From the NCBI GenBank assembly GCA_947380295.1, contig CANCQK010000005.1, positions 62,001 to 126,000 of the forward strand: 64,000 nt of DNA. The letters are read 5' to 3'. The DNA comes from Bdellovibrionales bacterium (GTDB taxonomy: Bacteria > Bdellovibrionota > UBA1018). Below are positions 35,591 through 43,748 of this stretch, piece by piece (within the stretch, counting starts at the first letter, position 1; every line of letters begins with the position of its first letter). The notes below the pieces were generated by a model. It ran no database searches and was not told the origin of the DNA. It saw only the letters and a list, made by a program, of their open reading frames with translations. Position numbers and translations under genes: made by a program.

Positions 35591-36839
35591 AGTTGTTTTA
35601 ATCGTGTATGTCTGGCCGGAGCCCCAGTCTTCTGCAGCCGGTCTAAGAGACATGAATTTAATTGAGTCTTTTCTTTGGGCTGGATGGGATTTGGTTGTGG
35701 CATCTCCCTCACAGCTGGGTCCACACTCAGAAAAGCTGACTCAGATGGGTTTGCGCACCGCAGAAATTCAAATGAACGATTCTTCATTTGATGAGTGGAT
35801 TTGTTCTGAGTCACCCGATTATGTGATCTTCGATCGATTTGTGACTGAAGAGCAATTTGGATGGAGGGTGCAGGAGCAGTGCCCCAATGCGGTGCGAGTT
35901 CTGGACACACAAGACCTTCACTTTCTCAGGCGGACCCGATCTCGCGCAATTGATGAGGGAAAGCCCATTGCGGAGGTTCAACTGAGTGGGCTCGATTTTT
36001 CGAGCGAAGATACTTTTCGGGAGATTGCCTCTCTTTATCGTTGCGACGGAGTATTCGTCCTTTCAAGCTTTGAGTACGAACTTTTAGTTCGACAATTTTA
36101 CTATCCTGAGCAGCAGTTGTCTCTCAGTCGATTTCACTATCCGTCACCTACCCCAGCGCCCAGCTTCGACGAACGAGCGGGCATGATGATGATCGGAAAT
36201 TTTAGACATCCCCCCAATCAAGATGGCGTGAAATGGTTAGTTCGGGAAATTTGGCCACTGATTCGGCGGCTGATGCCGGAGGCTCAACTGGATATTTATG
36301 GCGCTTATCCATCGCGTGAAATGATGGCCCTGACCTCTGAGAAACACGGGGTTTGCGTGCGAGGGCCAGTTCAAGACCAGTTTGATGCCTTAAAAAGGCA
36401 TCGAGTCAATTTGGCTCCACTTCGGTTCGGAGCGGGGATTAAAGGTAAAATTTCAGACGCCTGGTGGAGCGGGACTCCAACCGTGTCGACGTCCATTGGA
36501 GCCGAAGGGATGACAGACTCTTTATCCTTCGGGGGATGGATAAGTGATACTGCCGAAGAATTCGCTCATGCAGCCGTGCGTGCTTCTCAAAACTCAGACG
36601 AGTGGAGGCAGCGGCAATCTCAGGGCTATGCCGTGATTCAAAGTCTTTATCATCGCGAAACCAATCGAGCCGAGCTGATTCAGTTTTTAGAGAGAATTCG
36701 GACGAACTGTGAATTGAATCGAGCTAAGAACTGGATTGGTTCGATGCTGGGCTATCACGCCTGGAGAAGTACGAGGTACTTCTCCAGGTGGATTGAGGAA
36801 AAATCAAAACGCCTTAGCAATGATGAAAGCCTGAAATGA
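35568..36839 (+). CDS. Glycosyltransferase, GT4-like
   Basis: A 423-residue GT-B type protein. The N-terminal domain begins VVLIVYVWPEPQSSAAGLRD with the donor-independent loop seen in GT4 enzymes. The C-terminal domain has GNFRHPPNQDGVKWLVREI, AQLDIYGAYPS and NLAPLRFGAGIKGKISDAWW, followed by GTPTVSTSIGAEGM, the nucleotide-sugar-binding block. It probably acts in envelope or capsular polysaccharide synthesis. The start overlaps the DUF3618-like gene by 23 bp and the 3' end overlaps the convergent outer-membrane gene by 36 bp. Confidence 0.85.
   Translation: MIEVQNPKVVLIVYVWPEPQSSAAGLRDMNLIESFLWAGWDLVVASPSQLGPHSEKLTQMGLRTAEIQMNDSSFDEWICSESPDYVIFDRFVTEEQFGWRVQEQCPNAVRVLDTQDLHFLRRTRSRAIDEGKPIAEVQLSGLDFSSEDTFREIASLYRCDGVFVLSSFEYELLVRQFYYPEQQLSLSRFHYPSPTPAPSFDERAGMMMIGNFRHPPNQDGVKWLVREIWPLIRRLMPEAQLDIYGAYPSREMMALTSEKHGVCVRGPVQDQFDALKRHRVNLAPLRFGAGIKGKISDAWWSGTPTVSTSIGAEGMTDSLSFGGWISDTAEEFAHAAVRASQNSDEWRQRQSQGYAVIQSLYHRETNRAELIQFLERIRTNCELNRAKNWIGSMLGYHAWRSTRYFSRWIEEKSKRLSNDESLK
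36760..36788. repeat. Perfect 13-bp inverted repeat inside the 3' end of glycosyltransferase gene
   Basis: CCTGGAGAAGTAC (36760-36772), loop GAG, and the exact complement (36776-36788). It lies within coding sequence, 51 bp before the stop of the plus-strand gene and 16 bp beyond the stop of the convergent barrel gene. The latter position suits a transcription terminator for the minus-strand gene, although a U-tract is missing. Confidence 0.5.
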
Positions 36840-37694
36840 CGTGGATGCTAACGTTGGGTGTCCGGGGTAGATGTTTAGCACGGGGTTAAATGTGATATTT
36901 TTTGTAATATCCCAGCTAATTCCGGGCTCAATATCAACAGGGGCATTTTTGAGGCCCGAGAAGAATCCAGTACCAAAATTTCGAGTGCATTGAATGAGGT
37001 CTACCCACAAGGTGGCGGCCAAATGATCTGTGAGTTGATAGTTAGCGTAGGGTGCTGCGACAATCGCATACGAGGGCGCATTGGCTACGACCTCTGCTGT
37101 CGGGATATATCCTCGGAGGTAGCTAAAGGTACCTACGGTTAGTTTTGAGGAGGGCAGGTCATACCTGGCATTAAAAACTGCTGATACCGCTGTTGCCAGA
37201 TTTTTATTAAGCAGTGTGTCGTATTTGCTCAGAGGCAGATTGAGCGAGAGACGAGTATCGACTTTAAATCCATTAGAGTCTACGAGACCAACCTTTGAAA
37301 CAAATAGGGTTGGATCAAGGAACTGGGCCCTCTGAGTCCCGCCATTTGGATCAGACCACGGGAAAAGGTTGAAGTGGGCCACTGCCCCGACGATCAAGTC
37401 CTTTCTGATTTTATAGCCGGCCGTCAGGAGATTCTCAAGCATGGTTGGGCTGGTTGCGTCGAGAACCCCATCGATCCGGGGTTGAAGAGGAGATCCTAGC
37501 GCACTGAGGGAAGATCCTCGGTAGATGCCAAAGTAGTTGAGCGTGCCATACTCCGACAGCTTTTCCAAAGTTGATTTTTGGTTTGCTGTCGCGGTTAGGT
37601 TCTGTGGTGTGCTTTCTGCGCTGGCATGCGGAAAAGAAAAGACGCCGATGAGTGATGCTAAGATCAGAGCAAAGACGGCAAATTGAATTTTCAT
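36804..37694 (-). CDS. Outer-membrane beta-barrel protein, unknown family
   Basis: A 296-residue protein with a signal peptide (MKIQFAVFALILASLIGVFS, cleavage after ASA). The mature part shows alternating hydrophobic/polar strands about ten residues long (LIVGAVAHFNLFPW, FKVDTRLSLNLPLS, LAATLWVDLIQ) and ends in aromatic Phe (FQAFIIAKAF), a typical BAM-recognition ending. No specific family is recognised. Its 3' end overlaps the glycosyltransferase gene by 36 bp in the opposite direction. The function could be a porin-like or transporter-related channel. Confidence 0.7.
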   Translation of the reverse strand: MKIQFAVFALILASLIGVFSFPHASAESTPQNLTATANQKSTLEKLSEYGTLNYFGIYRGSSLSALGSPLQPRIDGVLDATSPTMLENLLTAGYKIRKDLIVGAVAHFNLFPWSDPNGGTQRAQFLDPTLFVSKVGLVDSNGFKVDTRLSLNLPLSKYDTLLNKNLATAVSAVFNARYDLPSSKLTVGTFSYLRGYIPTAEVVANAPSYAIVAAPYANYQLTDHLAATLWVDLIQCTRNFGTGFFSGLKNAPVDIEPGISWDITKNITFNPVLNIYPGHPTLASTSFQAFIIAKAF

Positions 37695-38150
37695 GATCCC
37701 CCCTTAGAACATTCCAATTTTTAGCTCCTCAAATTCCCCCGATTTGCAATTTGAGAGCGCATCCCTCAATTGAGTAAAACACTGAGGTCACGGTAGACAA
37801 AGCAAGGTCTTTGCCAAGTTCTTAGCGGGGCAGGGAAAGCATTTATTTTATATGTAATATCCTGATTTTAATCAGTAAATTGATTTTAAGTAATCACTTA
37901 AGCAGAGCTACTGTGCGTAGGCTCCGCGTCAAATGCGCAGTTTTGGCACTAGTTGTCTGGTGTCACTTTAGCTCCAGAAGAGATGCGTAGCAATAAAGTG
38001 TCAAACTTTTACACGGTGGCAAATCTTTTAGACGGATTTATTATTTTAAAAAAAATAAATTTATATATTTATTAATAATATCAACACCATAACTTGGTGT
38101 GTCATTTGGCACCTACCTTGCTAACTCTGTACAGCGGAGTTGCTGTGCTT
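37695..38150. other. 456-bp AT-rich divergent intergenic region without a recognised gene
   Basis: This gap separates the barrel gene (-) from the metalloprotease-like lipoprotein (+). The right third (about 38030-38090) is nearly pure A/T. A perfect short inverted repeat, CTGATT-TT-AATCAG, lies at 37862-37875. In-frame GTG/ATG codons back to 38094 would extend the lipoprotein, but the lipobox geometry favours 38151. I see no RNA gene or further ORF; it probably holds promoters for both genes. Confidence 0.5.
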
Positions 38151-38636
38151 ATGAAGTGGTTGTATTTACAGAGATGTTTCACGCGGGTGGTATTTGTCTT
38201 CTTTTTACTCAATGTTGTGAGCTGCGGCCAAGCAGTACGTAACACAGGGTCCTTTGAGGCTTATGTTGAGGCCTTCGAGAAAGATGCGGCTACTTTGAAT
38301 CGGGGACTCACCGTCAATTATATTGAAATCAAGTTTGGTGAGCTCAAGGAGGGGACCTTGGCTCTTTGCAGCCTTGGAATGGGAACTCCATTGATCACAG
38401 TCAATCAAAGTCTCTGGGGTAATTTAGATGAGACTCAAAGACAGCTGGTCATTTATCACGAACTTGGGCACTGCGTGCTTAAAAAAGCGCATGCGAACCA
38501 GGAAATTCGGCTTCCGGGTCAACGAATCAAACTCAGTATCATGAATCAGCATCCACTCGATTTGACTGATTACCCACAGTTTAGAAAAGATTATTTAAAT
38601 GAATTATTCAATAATTCATCTGGAGTCAGTATCTAG
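38151..38636 (+). CDS. Lipoprotein with zincin-type HExxH motif
   Basis: A 161-residue protein from the ATG at 38151, chosen because it leaves a normal signal peptide (MKWLYLQRCFTRVVFVFFLL) with lipobox NVVSC. The mature domain has QLVIYHELGHCVLKKAH, an HExxH zinc motif with a third His/acidic candidate downstream, and SIMNQHPLDL, a possible Met-turn-like segment. Small putative metallopeptidases of this kind are common in Bdellovibrio-like genomes as far as I recall, with no known substrate. The stop codon overlaps that of the convergent phosphatase gene by 4 bp. Confidence 0.75.
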   Translation: MKWLYLQRCFTRVVFVFFLLNVVSCGQAVRNTGSFEAYVEAFEKDAATLNRGLTVNYIEIKFGELKEGTLALCSLGMGTPLITVNQSLWGNLDETQRQLVIYHELGHCVLKKAHANQEIRLPGQRIKLSIMNQHPLDLTDYPQFRKDYLNELFNNSSGVSI

Positions 38637-40507
38637 GCCGCCTGATTGCTCGGTGCTGGAGTAGAATTTGCGGAGATTGGAACGATGATGGACAAGACTG
38701 TAATGTCATCGGATTGGTTGCTATTGCTACTGCCGAAAAACTGTTGGGTTTGAGCGAGCACAAAATCTGCAAGCGAGCTGCTCCCCGGCTTGCTGATGTT
38801 TTTTGAGATGAGATCGATTTTGCCTTTGATCTCATCGAGCAAAACCTTCTTTTTCATTTTCTTTCCATCTGAGACTCGAGCGTCAAAAAGCCCGTCGGTG
38901 TACCAAAGCACCTGGTCTCCGGGCTTAAGTTCTGTCATGGACAGTTTCGGCTCGAACTTAAATGCCTTTTGTCCTAGAGGAATGCTCGACTCGGCGGCAA
39001 TGGCTTCATACTGTTTTGTCCCGGCTCGAAAAAGATAGGGCTTGGGATGGCCAGCATTGAAAGTCCACATCTTTAGACTCTCTAAATCAATCACGGCTAA
39101 GAGGGCCGGAAACGTCGACTGCTCGCCCGCTGTGAGCAAAAGAGCCTGATTGAGCGAATTGCTCAAAATGCTGAGAATCTCTGTGTCGGGCCTCAGTATT
39201 TTTTTAACGCGTTGAAGTTCTGCGATCATGAGGGAAAATGCGCTGTGAACAGATGCAGTGATGAGCGCTGCCGAGGCTCCGTGCCCGGTCGCGTCACCCA
39301 TGATCACTACCAAATAGTTTTGAACTTGTGCGTAATGCCACCAATCTCCTCCGACCTCTGATGCAGGTAGAGACGATCCATGGAGAAGGAGGTTCGGTGT
39401 GATCAGGACATTTGGAGGAAAAAATCGACTTTGAACCAGCTGAGCCGTCTCGAGCTCTTGCTCCATTCGAGCATTGGCTGCGGTCCTTTTGAGGAGCGTT
39501 TGGATTTCGTCGCCCATTCGATTGAACGATTCGGCGAGAGCGCTGAGCTCGTCGCGTAGTCCGGTAGATTCCCTGATCTTGGTAGAGAAATCACCCGTCG
39601 AAACTCGGTTCGTTGCAAGAACTAGGTCTTTCACGCGGAGTAAAAACGATCGAATCAGTAATAGAGTTGATCCGATTGCCAGTAGAAAAATGCTGACTCC
39701 CAATCCAAGAGATCTTTTGGCTAATGCTTTAGCGGCACCCATTGCCATTTCAGCGGGAACTAAGCTTACAACGAAGATATGATTCGATACTACTTGGTCA
39801 TATCCCATCAGGTAAGATTTTTCCCCGATCTCTACCTGTCTCACCCCCGAATCAAATTCGGTTTTTGTCAGAGACTCGAGCAGCTCTTTTGGGATAGGCT
39901 GGAGTGATGCTGCAAATGCAGGGTTTTTGCTGGTAATGATTTGACCAGTCTCATCGAGTACAAGGATCTCAAAGTCTTTGGCAGTTCCATCAAAAAGTGG
40001 GTGATTTAATCTGAGCTGCAGAACGGCAAACTGGCCTGAACCGATGCTCATCCCTGCAGTCAGGGTTTGACTCGTGGGATCGATTTGGAGCTGAATTTTT
40101 CCAGAGGCGAGTTGTCCCTCGGCCCAGGGCAGTTTTTGCAAGCCTGGGTTGACGCCAACCGAGCGCTCGAGATCGAATCTAGGCTTTTGATCAGCCCCCA
40201 CTGAGGTGTGATAAATCAAAAGGGTATTGGCTTGTAAAAAGCTTTCTTCAGACCTAAACGCTGCTTCGATGCCTGCAGCGTCTTTGAGTTGAATTCTGCT
40301 TTTGAAGTCATTGATTTTTTCTACTTCGCTTTGAATTGCCAATGAAGCCAGCCTAACCTGAGAAAAGCTATAGTCGTAAATGTAGGACGTCTTGTCTTCA
40401 ATGACCATGCGAGAGCCGATGTAGAGGTAGCTCCCTAAACTTAAAAAGAGGGAGCCAGAGATCAGGGCAAGTACTCGCAATCGAATAGAAAAGTTGAACT
40501 TAGACAT
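38633..40507 (-). CDS. Membrane sensor SpoIIE-type PP2C phosphatase (RsbU-like)
   Basis: A 624-residue protein. It has an N-terminal TM (VLALISGSLFLSLGSYLYIG), a periplasmic sensor region of about 230 residues, a second TM (LGVSIFLLAIGSTLLLIRSF), a HAMP domain (about 295-350), a short coiled coil, and a C-terminal SpoIIE phosphatase domain. Metal-binding acidic residues are in VVIMGDATGHGASAALI, WYTDGLFDAR and SDDITVLSII. Such enzymes dephosphorylate anti-sigma-factor antagonists. No STAS or RsbW partner is in the window. The promoter faces the FecR-like gene across a 61-bp gap. Confidence 0.92.
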   Translation of the reverse strand: MSKFNFSIRLRVLALISGSLFLSLGSYLYIGSRMVIEDKTSYIYDYSFSQVRLASLAIQSEVEKINDFKSRIQLKDAAGIEAAFRSEESFLQANTLLIYHTSVGADQKPRFDLERSVGVNPGLQKLPWAEGQLASGKIQLQIDPTSQTLTAGMSIGSGQFAVLQLRLNHPLFDGTAKDFEILVLDETGQIITSKNPAFAASLQPIPKELLESLTKTEFDSGVRQVEIGEKSYLMGYDQVVSNHIFVVSLVPAEMAMGAAKALAKRSLGLGVSIFLLAIGSTLLLIRSFLLRVKDLVLATNRVSTGDFSTKIRESTGLRDELSALAESFNRMGDEIQTLLKRTAANARMEQELETAQLVQSRFFPPNVLITPNLLLHGSSLPASEVGGDWWHYAQVQNYLVVIMGDATGHGASAALITASVHSAFSLMIAELQRVKKILRPDTEILSILSNSLNQALLLTAGEQSTFPALLAVIDLESLKMWTFNAGHPKPYLFRAGTKQYEAIAAESSIPLGQKAFKFEPKLSMTELKPGDQVLWYTDGLFDARVSDGKKMKKKVLLDEIKGKIDLISKNISKPGSSSLADFVLAQTQQFFGSSNSNQSDDITVLSIIVPISANSTPAPSNQAA

Positions 40508-40568
40508 TCCTCAATACTTTTCGGCAAAGACTCAAGAATCTTGAGAAAACTTCCGAAAACTAACTGAA

Positions 40569-41495
40569 ATGGTAAAGTTACTTGATAAAATTCAGCTCAA
40601 AAAAATCTGGTCGGATTCGAGTGACCACATGGACATCGTTTTTGGTAGATCGACCATCGTATTGGGGGTGATTGGTCTTTTTATTACGCAATTTTCAGGC
40701 TTTGGTGGGGCGCGAGAACAGCAACAGTTAGGCGAGACTGAAGCGCAGGGAGATGTCCTGAAGATGATCGGTGATGCTCGAATGCGATATCGAGATTCAG
40801 CAGTGTGGCATGACCTGAGGAGTGCCCCTGAGGATTTTATTGCAGGAGACGCGATTTTCACCGCCAGCGGAAGCTTTGTGACGGTGCGATACCGTGATTT
40901 TGAGCCTGCTCAAATTTATCCAAATAGTTTAGTGGTCCTTCATGCGGGAACAAAAAGTGGTGCTTCGGGTGCTGAGAAGAAGAGCCCCTACATCGAGGCA
41001 AAAAAAGGAAAAGTTAAGATATTTCTCAATGCCGCAGGCAAAGGCCCCCGAGTTCGAATGGCTGGAAAAGATTATGATTTTACCTCAAAGCAGGGTGATT
41101 CCGGTGGGACTATCGAAATGGAACTGATCTCACGTGGGAGTGGGCAATCCACTGAAGTGGCGAGTTCAGCTCAGGTAGAAATGCAGACCAAGGATCTCTC
41201 TCAGGGGGTGAATGCTCCACCCGTAGTCGAAACCTTGACTCCTAAGACCGAGCCAAAAAAATCGAGTCCTCAGCCTCGGGAGAGCTCTCAGGGGGAGGTA
41301 CTTACGAAAGCCAAGGAGCTTAAAACCCAAAAAGCTGATATTCGGCTCTTTTTAAAAGAAGCAGAGAAATTGAGTGGCAAAGAGAAAGTTCAGGTCGACG
41401 TTCCGACCGAGAGCTCTCAGATGGAGCGAGAAGTTCTTAAGTCGCTCAATGAGCGGCTCAAAAAATCGGGTTTTAAAAGCAAACTTGAGAAATAG
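40569..41495 (+). CDS. FecR-domain-like single-span membrane protein
   Basis: A 308-residue protein with one membrane segment near residues 28-42 (IVLGVIGLFITQF). After it, a FecR-like beta-rich domain: VWHDLRSAPEDFIAGDAIFT, GSFVTVRYRDF and YPNSLVVLHA follow the pattern of FecR domains, which test surface-imposed order. The C-terminal third is charged and low-complexity (Lys/Glu/Ser/Pro). The divergent SpoIIE gene upstream and the convergent motB-like gene downstream (22-bp gap) place it next to a signalling gene and a motor operon. Function unknown. Confidence 0.65.
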   Translation: MVKLLDKIQLKKIWSDSSDHMDIVFGRSTIVLGVIGLFITQFSGFGGAREQQQLGETEAQGDVLKMIGDARMRYRDSAVWHDLRSAPEDFIAGDAIFTASGSFVTVRYRDFEPAQIYPNSLVVLHAGTKSGASGAEKKSPYIEAKKGKVKIFLNAAGKGPRVRMAGKDYDFTSKQGDSGGTIEMELISRGSGQSTEVASSAQVEMQTKDLSQGVNAPPVVETLTPKTEPKKSSPQPRESSQGEVLTKAKELKTQKADIRLFLKEAEKLSGKEKVQVDVPTESSQMEREVLKSLNERLKKSGFKSKLEK

Positions 41496-41517
41496 GATTT
41501 ATGTGATTCTGAGATGC

Positions 41518-42315
41518 CTAGTGGGTCTCGAGAAGAGAGTTCTCTTTTAGATTCACTTCGATTTGATTCTCTTTTTCCTTCTTTTGCTTGAGCATCTTTT
41601 CAAGATTGAGTGCGACCTTGACGAGAACTCGGCGGTTCTTTGCCTGGTTTTCGGGCAGAACTTTGCCTTGAGAATCACGATTGGGGAGAAACGGGCGAGC
41701 GGACCCGTATCCAACGGCAGTTAGCGTGTCGGGCGCAAATCCGCGACTCTCAAAGAGTCGAACAATCGTTGCGGCTCTGGCACCACTTAACTCCCAGTTG
41801 CTCGGGAAATGGGTATTGTTCTTGATTGGATTGTCATCTGTATGGCCTTCGATGCGGATGATGAAATCTTTTCCTGAACTCTTGAGGACTTCCATCAGTT
41901 CAAAGAGAGACTTGGTGGCATCGGGCAAAAGATCGGCGTTACCTAATGTAAATAAAATGGAATTGTCGAATGCAATTTCAAGTCCCTTGCCCTCCTCAAC
42001 TAAAGTGAGTTGGATATCTTTACCCACATTCATTTTTTGGACTTGCTGAGTGAGGTCGGTTGCTACTTTTTCCATGGATTTTAGCGAGACTTCCATGTGT
42101 TTTGCGACACCTGAACTGATTTCGACAGTTGCACGCTCACCCTCAAATGTACTGAAAGTGAAGAGCATCGCAAAAAAACCAAAGAGGAGGGTCATGAGGT
42201 CTGCGTAGGAAACCAACCACGGTTCCTCAGAAGAGCCCTCTTCATCAGAGACTGGATCGCCCCACTCCTGGGTCATCAAGATTGAATTTTCTTGATCGCT
42301 CCTATTTTCGGTCAT
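41518..42315 (-). CDS. MotB-like stator protein with OmpA peptidoglycan-binding domain
   Basis: A 265-residue protein. EPWLVSYADLMTLLFGFFAM holds the single membrane segment with the channel Asp39 (YADLMTLL), equivalent to E. coli MotB Asp32. The C-terminal OmpA domain has IEGHTDDNPI, NWELSGARAATIVR, VGYGSARP and NRRVLVKV. It should anchor to peptidoglycan and form an ion channel with the MotA-like protein, whose gene overlaps by 4 bp. It closes a five-gene operon that has no other flagellar gene, so it could power a non-flagellar machine. A spare flagellar stator is the alternative. Confidence 0.92.
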   Translation of the reverse strand: MTENRSDQENSILMTQEWGDPVSDEEGSSEEPWLVSYADLMTLLFGFFAMLFTFSTFEGERATVEISSGVAKHMEVSLKSMEKVATDLTQQVQKMNVGKDIQLTLVEEGKGLEIAFDNSILFTLGNADLLPDATKSLFELMEVLKSSGKDFIIRIEGHTDDNPIKNNTHFPSNWELSGARAATIVRLFESRGFAPDTLTAVGYGSARPFLPNRDSQGKVLPENQAKNRRVLVKVALNLEKMLKQKKEKENQIEVNLKENSLLETH

Positions 42316-43118
42316 GCTGCTTTTCCGGTCTCAGGTCGAGAAATTTTCTTCCAATCGATACGTTCCGACGTGAGCAGAAACGAGTTGAGTTCTTCGGCGA
42401 GTACGACCGGGTTTGTCTTTTTTAAGATCAGACGAATTCCTTCAACAATGATGAGATTTTTTAGGCGGTTTTCTTTCGAGCTATCCGCCAAATTTTCAGC
42501 GATAGGAATAAATACCAGATTGGCCAAGGCAATCCCGTAAAATGTAGCGACGAGACCAATGGCCATGGCAGGACCGATCATCTTCTGACCTCCTGATTGG
42601 CCCAGTTTAGACAGGAGCGTGATCATACTGAGAGTCGTGCCCATGAGTCCAAACGCCGGCGGAAACCTGCCGATCGTTTTGAATTTGAAAACGTCCTCGG
42701 TCTGTCGTTGATAGATGGTTTGTGCACGGGTGCGGAGAATCCGGATCAGAGTCGCCTCATCCAGGATCTCTTCAAGCATCAAGTTGACTGCCTCGGTTAA
42801 AAAGTGATCGTTCCCTTCTCTGAGGTGGTCTTCAATTTTCCCCGTTTTGAGTCGGTTTGCTTCTGAAATCGAAATTAACGTCTCAATGAGTTTGACGTAA
42901 TCCTGCTTTCGACCTTGAATGACCCGCTTAAAAAATACGCGAAAAAGAAGTAGGATTCGGTCAATTTGAAACGAAATTGCACCTGCAGCGACCGTTCCGC
43001 CCATGACGATGAGTGCTGCATGTTGGCTGAAAAATAAGTCTGAATTTCCAGCGGTCAGTACCCCAAAGGCAAGGACGCCACCTGCTAGGATAAATGAAAT
43101 TACAGATAAAAAGTTCAC
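42312..43118 (-). CDS. MotA-like stator protein
   Basis: A 268-residue protein with four membrane segments: two near the N-terminus (VISFILAGGVLAFGVLT and AALIVMGGTVAAGAISFQI) and two after the large cytoplasmic loop. It has the channel-lining motif PPAFGLMGTTLSMITLL and the following AMAIGLVATFYGIALANLVF. The cytoplasmic loop (about residues 55-145) is the expected contact with a FliG-type rotor. It overlaps the motB-like gene by 4 bp and follows the barrel gene by 9 bp. Together with MotB it makes an H+ or Na+ driven torque generator. Confidence 0.92.
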   Translation of the reverse strand: MNFLSVISFILAGGVLAFGVLTAGNSDLFFSQHAALIVMGGTVAAGAISFQIDRILLLFRVFFKRVIQGRKQDYVKLIETLISISEANRLKTGKIEDHLREGNDHFLTEAVNLMLEEILDEATLIRILRTRAQTIYQRQTEDVFKFKTIGRFPPAFGLMGTTLSMITLLSKLGQSGGQKMIGPAMAIGLVATFYGIALANLVFIPIAENLADSSKENRLKNLIIVEGIRLILKKTNPVVLAEELNSFLLTSERIDWKKISRPETGKAA

Positions 43119-43127
43119 AAAATCTCC

Positions 43128-43748
43128 TCAATAATAAAAACTCAAACCTGCTAAGCCTCTGAAAATAGATGCGCCCACAGCAACAGTTGAAATTCCAAAT
43201 CCGAATGAATAACTCACCTGTGCCTCTAGCCCAATGGTTGAACTCAGTTGATAAATCAGTCCGGCGTTTGCTCCAACTTCTAAAAAAGCACTCGTCGTCT
43301 GGATGACTGCGGTATATTGCTTGATGACAGCTTGGGAGAATCCTAAATCTGGCCCAATATAAAGCCTAAGGTTGGGCCGCTTTCGAATCTCAAAGCCATT
43401 TTGAATTTGATCATAGCCTCGTGAATTACTCCACAAGTAGACGCGAGCGCCAATCCCAGTATAGGCATAAGGTAAAACGCCAGTGCTGACCTGATAGGCC
43501 AAAGTAGCTCGGGCCAAAAATGAGAGATGACGCGAGGTAATGAGTTCATATTCAAGGCTGATTGAGTTTGGAACGCTGAAGGTTCCGTTCGCGTTGTCTC
43601 CTAGTCCTGAGAACTTGCCTGACACGAGACCACCTAAAAAGTGAAATTCCCCGCTCGGGGCATCGCAACGGGCGATCGTTGGAATTACCATTCCGACGAT
43701 CACTAAACTGAGTCTGAGTAAAGTGATACTAAGCCGCAGCTTCGCCAT
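43128..43748 (-). CDS. Outer-membrane beta-barrel protein in motor operon
   Basis: A 206-residue protein. I place the start at ATG 43748 because GAGGAAG lies just upstream and a signal peptide follows (LRLSLVIVGMVIPTIARCDA). A longer in-frame opening to 43955 would read through the 3' end of the FliF/FliG-like gene. The mature protein has amphipathic strands (GEFHFLGGLVSGKF, FLARATLAYQVSTGV, LRLYIGPDLGFSQ, EAQVSYSFGFG) and ends in Phe-Tyr-Tyr. It overlaps the upstream gene by 20 bp. An OMP translated between a FliF/FliG-like protein and MotA suggests a trans-envelope complex. Confidence 0.75.
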   Translation of the reverse strand: MAKLRLSITLLRLSLVIVGMVIPTIARCDAPSGEFHFLGGLVSGKFSGLGDNANGTFSVPNSISLEYELITSRHLSFLARATLAYQVSTGVLPYAYTGIGARVYLWSNSRGYDQIQNGFEIRKRPNLRLYIGPDLGFSQAVIKQYTAVIQTTSAFLEVGANAGLIYQLSSTIGLEAQVSYSFGFGISTVAVGASIFRGLAGLSFYY

